From Flammeovirgaceae bacterium UBA2786 (GTDB lineage: Bacteria; Bacteroidota; Bacteroidia; Cytophagales; Cyclobacteriaceae), in NCBI GenBank assembly GCA_002352225.1, contig DEIA01000031.1:1-64000 (forward strand): a stretch of 64,000 nt of DNA, in the 5' to 3' direction. The first letter of the stretch is position 1. Each line of letters begins with the position of its first letter. Of this stretch, positions 60,017-64,000 are shown piece by piece. Below the pieces are notes generated by a model. The model ran no database searches, was not told where the DNA came from, and saw nothing but the letters and a program-made list of their open reading frames with translations. The position numbers were made by a program, and so were the translations under genes.

Positions 60017-62086
60017 ATGCAGAAGTGGGTTCCGTATTCAATGGTGCGCATTACCTTGTGCCTTGTTGCCGGCATTCTGATTGCTATTTATCAACCTCAC
60101 CTTCTTAGTATACCAAATGCTTCACTTATCCTGATCGGGTTAACAGGTTTAACATTCATAGTTTGGTTTATTAGCCGTAGATACAAAAAAGTAAAAATCA
60201 TTTTTGGTTTTACGGCTATGGCTACACTTTTAGTGTTTGGGTTTGTTCATCTCCGTCAAAATACATTTAGCAACCACCCAGATAACCTGATTCATATTAA
60301 CGGCATAACAGCCTATGAGTGTATAGTACGAAGCGCCCCGGAATCAAAAACAAATTCGTGGAAGTTTTATGCAGAAATAGTTCAGGCAAAAACAGATACC
60401 TGGAAACCCGTTTCTGGGAAAGTTGTTTTGTATGTATCTAAAAAAACAATTGATAAAATCCCCTGGTTGTATGGTGATCGTTTATTAGTCAAAGGCACAC
60501 CTCAGGTACTAAAACCACCTGCCAATCCAAACGAATTTGACTTCAGGCGATTTCTCAGCTTCAGAAACATTTACCATCAGCAATTTTTACAGGCTACTCA
60601 AATACAATTTGTAGCCCCTTCAGCCCGCAAAGGATTTATCTACTACTCACACCGCGTTCGCGATTGGGCAACCATGGTTATAGAGTCATCGATTAGGGGC
60701 ACACAGAATCAGGCTGTGGCAATGGCTTTAATTTTAGGTGTAACCGAAGGTATCGACACAGAATTACTTAACGCTTATGCAGCCAGCGGAGCCATGCATG
60801 TACTGGCCGTTTCCGGAATGCATGTGGGTATTATCTATGTAATTATTTTATTTCTTTTTAAACCTATCAAAAAATACCGATGGAGTCCCTGGTTGGTTGC
60901 CGGTATAAGTATTTTTCTACTTTGGGCATTTGCATTTGTTACCGGGCTCTCTCCTTCGGTGCTTCGCGCGGTTACCATGTTCTCGTTTGTTGCATTGGCC
61001 AAACCATTGGGCTGGCGTACTAATATTTATAACACGTTAGCTACATCGGCATTCGTACTGTTGCTTTACGATCCATTCTTAATTATGTCTGTTGGATTTC
61101 AGCTTTCTTATCTGGCTGTTCTTGGAATCGTTTATCTCCAAAAACCTCTATATAATCTTTGGGTGATTGATAGTGCCATAGGAAACTGGGTTTGGGAGAT
61201 CACGTGTATCTCTATTGCTGCACAAATTGCCACCTTTGCACTGGGTATGTTATATTTCCATCAGTTTCCGGTTTACTTTCTTGTCTCCAACCTATTTGTT
61301 ATTCCGCTTTCAACTGCCGTCTTGGTAGGAGGCATTGTGTTACTGGCGGTAAGCTGGGTTTCTCCTTTGGCCGATTTAATTGGCTGGCTATTGCAATGGT
61401 TAATCGAGCTTCTTAACTGGACCGTTATGGTTACCGAAAAATTGCCATACAGCATTATCAGCGGTATTTATGTTACCACATTTCAGTGTTGGCTCATTAT
61501 CGGAATACTGATTTCTTTCGTGCTGCTTCTTCATTACCGTAACCGGAAATGGATTTGGCTCACCTCTGCATTATGTAGTACGCTTATCGCTTCGCAGGTT
61601 TTACATTTAATTAACACCTATAACACGCAGCAATTTATTGTGTACAGCATTTCTAATCACTCGGCCATAGAGTGGATTGCGAGGGGTAAAAGCTTTTACC
61701 TTGCCGATAGTGCATTGCAGAATGATTATGAACGTACGCGTTTCCACGTATTGCCTAATCGGTTACAACGCGGAGTAACAGAAACTCAAACCCAAATTCC
61801 GTTCAGCCAAAACACCCATGGCATCGCCTATTATTTTTGGAACAGTAAAAGCATTGCCGTTTTAGATCGCAAGCAACCCGTACCACCATTACCTATCGAC
61901 TACCTGGTTGTAAGCAATAACGCTTTGTTGCTGCGCGACACTTCTGTATTGAGGCCAAACATCAAAATAATATTAGATGGTACCAACAGCAGCTATTATA
62001 TTGCCCGTTGGAAACTGGCCCAGCAAAATAAACCGTGGCAAGTACACGCGGTGGCCAATGATGGCGCATTTGTACTTAGTGATTAA
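60017..62086 (+). CDS. ComEC/Rec2-family DNA uptake membrane protein
   Basis: The 689-aa protein has an N-terminal DUF4131-like part with two helices and an OB-like region (LIHINGITAYECIVRSAPES). The competence domain (~220-500) follows with VAMALILGVTEGIDTELLNA, the ASGAMHVLAVSGMHVGIIYV motif and TGLSPSVLRAVTMFSFVALA. The C-terminus is a short soluble region without the metallo-beta-lactamase motif HxHxDH, as usual in Bacteroidota ComEC. It forms the inner-membrane channel for transforming DNA. Confidence 0.9.
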   Translation: MQKWVPYSMVRITLCLVAGILIAIYQPHLLSIPNASLILIGLTGLTFIVWFISRRYKKVKIIFGFTAMATLLVFGFVHLRQNTFSNHPDNLIHINGITAYECIVRSAPESKTNSWKFYAEIVQAKTDTWKPVSGKVVLYVSKKTIDKIPWLYGDRLLVKGTPQVLKPPANPNEFDFRRFLSFRNIYHQQFLQATQIQFVAPSARKGFIYYSHRVRDWATMVIESSIRGTQNQAVAMALILGVTEGIDTELLNAYAASGAMHVLAVSGMHVGIIYVIILFLFKPIKKYRWSPWLVAGISIFLLWAFAFVTGLSPSVLRAVTMFSFVALAKPLGWRTNIYNTLATSAFVLLLYDPFLIMSVGFQLSYLAVLGIVYLQKPLYNLWVIDSAIGNWVWEITCISIAAQIATFALGMLYFHQFPVYFLVSNLFVIPLSTAVLVGGIVLLAVSWVSPLADLIGWLLQWLIELLNWTVMVTEKLPYSIISGIYVTTFQCWLIIGILISFVLLLHYRNRKWIWLTSALCSTLIASQVLHLINTYNTQQFIVYSISNHSAIEWIARGKSFYLADSALQNDYERTRFHVLPNRLQRGVTETQTQIPFSQNTHGIAYYFWNSKSIAVLDRKQPVPPLPIDYLVVSNNALLLRDTSVLRPNIKIILDGTNSSYYIARWKLAQQNKPWQVHAVANDGAFVLSD

Positions 62087-62095
62087 TAAAACACC

Positions 62096-62869
62096 ATGAG
62101 CTTAGTACTTTATTCTGTAGCCAACCAAACGGCTTACCTTACCCTTAACCGGCCTGAGAAACGAAATGCACTTAGTCCGGAAATTATAACTGAACTTAAA
62201 AATGCCTTCGATAAAGCTGAGCAAGACGCATCCGTAAAGGTTGTTGTTTTGAAAGCTAACGGTGAATCATTCTGTGCCGGGGCCGATCTAAACTACCTGC
62301 AACAACTCCAGAATTTTTCGTACGAAGAAAATCTGGCCGACTCTCAGCATCTAAAAGAACTCTTTCTTAAAATCTATACTTTAAAAAAAGTAGTAATAGC
62401 TCAGGTACAAGGCCATGCACTAGCCGGAGGTTGTGGATTGGCTACCGTATGCGATTTTACGTTTGCTGTACCTGAAGCAAAGTTTGGGTATACCGAAGTA
62501 CGCATCGGGTTTATTCCCGCCCTGGTGGCTGTCTTTCTGATTCGTAAAATCGGAGAACAAAAAGCCCGGCATCTTTTACTTACCGGAGAACTTATAAAGG
62601 CAGAAACCGCCTTTGCCACCGGATTAATTACTCAGGTAGTTCCTGCAACCGAGCTTGAAGATCGTGTAAACCAATTTGCGCAAAATCTAATCAATCAGAA
62701 TTCTGCGCAGTCGATGCAGTTAACAAAGCAACTGATTAACGAAGTGCAAAATCTGACAATAGGCGATGCATTGACCTTAGCGGCTACTCAAAATGCAAAA
62801 GCCCGTGCCACTGCAGATTGTAAAAAAGGAATATCTGCCTTTCTAAATAAACAGGAAATTAAATGGTAA
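62096..62869 (+). CDS. Enoyl-CoA hydratase/isomerase family protein
   Basis: The 257-aa crotonase has TAYLTLNRPEKRNALSPEII, the oxyanion-hole segment ESFCAGADLNYLQQLQNFSY and QVQGHALAGGCGLATVCDFT. The catalytic FGYTEVRIGFIPALVAVFLI carries the Glu. It resembles methylglutaconyl-CoA hydratases used in leucine breakdown, though fatty-acid roles are equally possible. It begins 10 bases after comEC and ends 17 bases before recQ. Confidence 0.9.
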   Translation: MSLVLYSVANQTAYLTLNRPEKRNALSPEIITELKNAFDKAEQDASVKVVVLKANGESFCAGADLNYLQQLQNFSYEENLADSQHLKELFLKIYTLKKVVIAQVQGHALAGGCGLATVCDFTFAVPEAKFGYTEVRIGFIPALVAVFLIRKIGEQKARHLLLTGELIKAETAFATGLITQVVPATELEDRVNQFAQNLINQNSAQSMQLTKQLINEVQNLTIGDALTLAATQNAKARATADCKKGISAFLNKQEIKW

Positions 62870-62885
62870 CTATAGTTACCTGATC

Positions 62886-64000
62886 ATGTCTACACCTGCC
62901 AACATTCTGAAACAATACTGGGGCTATTCTCAGTTTAGACCTCCACAGGATAAGGTTATTGATGCCGTGTTAAATAAGCAAGATGTACTAACCATTTTAC
63001 CAACGGGTGGTGGTAAATCTATTTGCTTTCAGGTTCCGGCTATGATGCTGGAAGGAATTTGCCTGGTAATTACTCCGCTTATTGCTTTAATGCAAGACCA
63101 GGTAAAGCAATTAAAACAACGGGGCATTGCTGCCGTAGCAGTACATGCCGGTATGCATCACCGGGAAATTGACATTACACTGGACAATTGTATTTACGGC
63201 CAACAAAAATTTTTATATCTCTCGCCCGAACGATTACAGACTGAACTGTTTAAAGAACGTGTAAAGAAAATGAAAGTCTGCCTGGTGGCGATTGATGAGG
63301 CTCATTGCATTTCTCAGTGGGGTTACGATTTCAGGCCACCCTACTTACAAATTGCAGAATTGCGCGATGTGCTCCCTAACATTCCCTTTATTGCGTTAAC
63401 CGCATCTGCTACCAAACAAGTAAAAGATGATATTATTCAGAAACTAAAGTTTAAGCAAGAGGTAACATTTCAAAAAAGTTTTGCGCGCGATAATCTTTCT
63501 CTTGTTATCCGCAAATCTGAGCTAAAGGAGAAAAAATTGCTCGAGATTTTACGCAAAGTACCCGGTTCGGCTATTATCTATGTGCGATCAAGAAAAGCTA
63601 CGGTGGTGCTCGCTACATTCTTAAAGAAGAATAGTATTAGCGCTACATTTTATCATGCCGGACTTACACATGCCGAACGAACCATGCGACAAGAGGAGTG
63701 GATTAGCAATCAATGCCGCGTAATGGTAGCCACCAATGCCTTTGGAATGGGCATTGATAAAGCCGATGTGCGCGTGGTGGTGCACATGGATTTACCCGAA
63801 ACGCTGGAAGCCTATTACCAGGAAGCAGGCCGGGCGGGGCGAGATGGAAAACGTAGCTACGCTGCAATTTTATATCACGACACCGACATTGATTCTTTAA
63901 AATTGAAAGTGGAACACGCGCAGCCCGATATACCGGTTTTAAAAAATACGTATCAGGCACTCGCCAATTTTTTTCACATTGCATTGGGCAGCAGTCAGGG
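62886..64000 (+). CDS. recQ: ATP-dependent DNA helicase RecQ (partial, runs off right edge)
   Basis: ATG 62886 opens MSTPANILKQYWGYSQFRPP, the usual RecQ start with the Q-motif. Visible motifs are Walker A ILPTGGGKSICFQVPAMMLE, DEAH in VAIDEAHCISQWGYDFRPPY, motif IV region AIIYVRSRKATVVLATFLKK and motifs V/VI MVATNAFGMGIDKADVRVVV and EAYYQEAGRAGRDGKRSYAA. The first ~371 codons are present; the zinc-binding and HRDC domains lie beyond the window. Confidence 0.94.
   Translation, partial: MSTPANILKQYWGYSQFRPPQDKVIDAVLNKQDVLTILPTGGGKSICFQVPAMMLEGICLVITPLIALMQDQVKQLKQRGIAAVAVHAGMHHREIDITLDNCIYGQQKFLYLSPERLQTELFKERVKKMKVCLVAIDEAHCISQWGYDFRPPYLQIAELRDVLPNIPFIALTASATKQVKDDIIQKLKFKQEVTFQKSFARDNLSLVIRKSELKEKKLLEILRKVPGSAIIYVRSRKATVVLATFLKKNSISATFYHAGLTHAERTMRQEEWISNQCRVMVATNAFGMGIDKADVRVVVHMDLPETLEAYYQEAGRAGRDGKRSYAAILYHDTDIDSLKLKVEHAQPDIPVLKNTYQALANFFHIALGSSQ

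Noticed and set aside
1..64000. CRISPR array, prophage or restriction/toxin defence island
   Set aside because: No regularly spaced repeats, Cas, phage structural, integrase or restriction genes were seen.

Overview
The window looks like a chromosomal segment of a Bacteroidota bacterium, most likely of the Cytophagales. The signs are a C-terminal type IX secretion sorting domain, a DUF4835 protein next to coaBC and recN, an OstA-like protein, small stand-alone RRM proteins, a ComEC without a metallo-beta-lactamase domain, TAnnTTTG-type -7 promoter boxes and moderate A+T content. There is no rRNA, CRISPR array, integrase or recognisable transposase. One tRNA (Leu, CAA) is present.

Layout. 1-2.85 kb: tandem modules of a small Cys-rich secreted peptide followed by two lipoproteins, with a ~270-bp upstream region present twice, 2.45 kb apart. 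2.8-8.1 kb: a reverse-strand export operon (adaptor, MacB-type permease, TolC, second adaptor) without its ATPase or RND pump. 8.2-10.9 kb: sigma factor, anti-sigma factor and secreted protein. 11-15.8 kb: a damaged accessory region with a methyltransferase, a LytS-type kinase fused by deletion to a piece of its response regulator, tandem small secreted proteins with a 5' remnant, and a broken HExxH metalloprotease gene. 15.7-28 kb: housekeeping genes (mdh, tilS, OstA-like, bamD, rpoZ, coaBC, DUF4835, recN, an RRM protein and a DASS transporter). 28-37.9 kb: a second sigma/anti-sigma pair, a GMC dehydrogenase with its small subunit, cell-envelope genes (OmpA, LysM, NfeD) and kdsB. 37.9-39.5 kb: a MORN-repeat gene followed by fused remnants of an S4-domain gene and of a kdsB 3' end. 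39.5-64 kb: MsbA-like ABC exporter, Hsp20, HtrA, ALDH7, response regulator, gamma-glutamyltransferase, second RRM protein, HelD-like helicase, PRPP synthetase, a DUF2024/thioredoxin-like/MarR operon, tRNA-Leu, PhoH, Ca2+-type P-ATPase, ComEC, enoyl-CoA hydratase and the start of recQ.

The core genes are ordinary. The interest lies in three accessory spots (0.1-2.9, 12.6-15.8 and 37.9-39.4 kb) where small secreted proteins sit beside partial copies or scars of neighbouring genes, and in a ~135-bp MITE-like repeat found twice (29.57 and 45.80 kb). The peptide/lipoprotein array at the left edge is the best candidate for an undescribed system; its function cannot be read from sequence alone.
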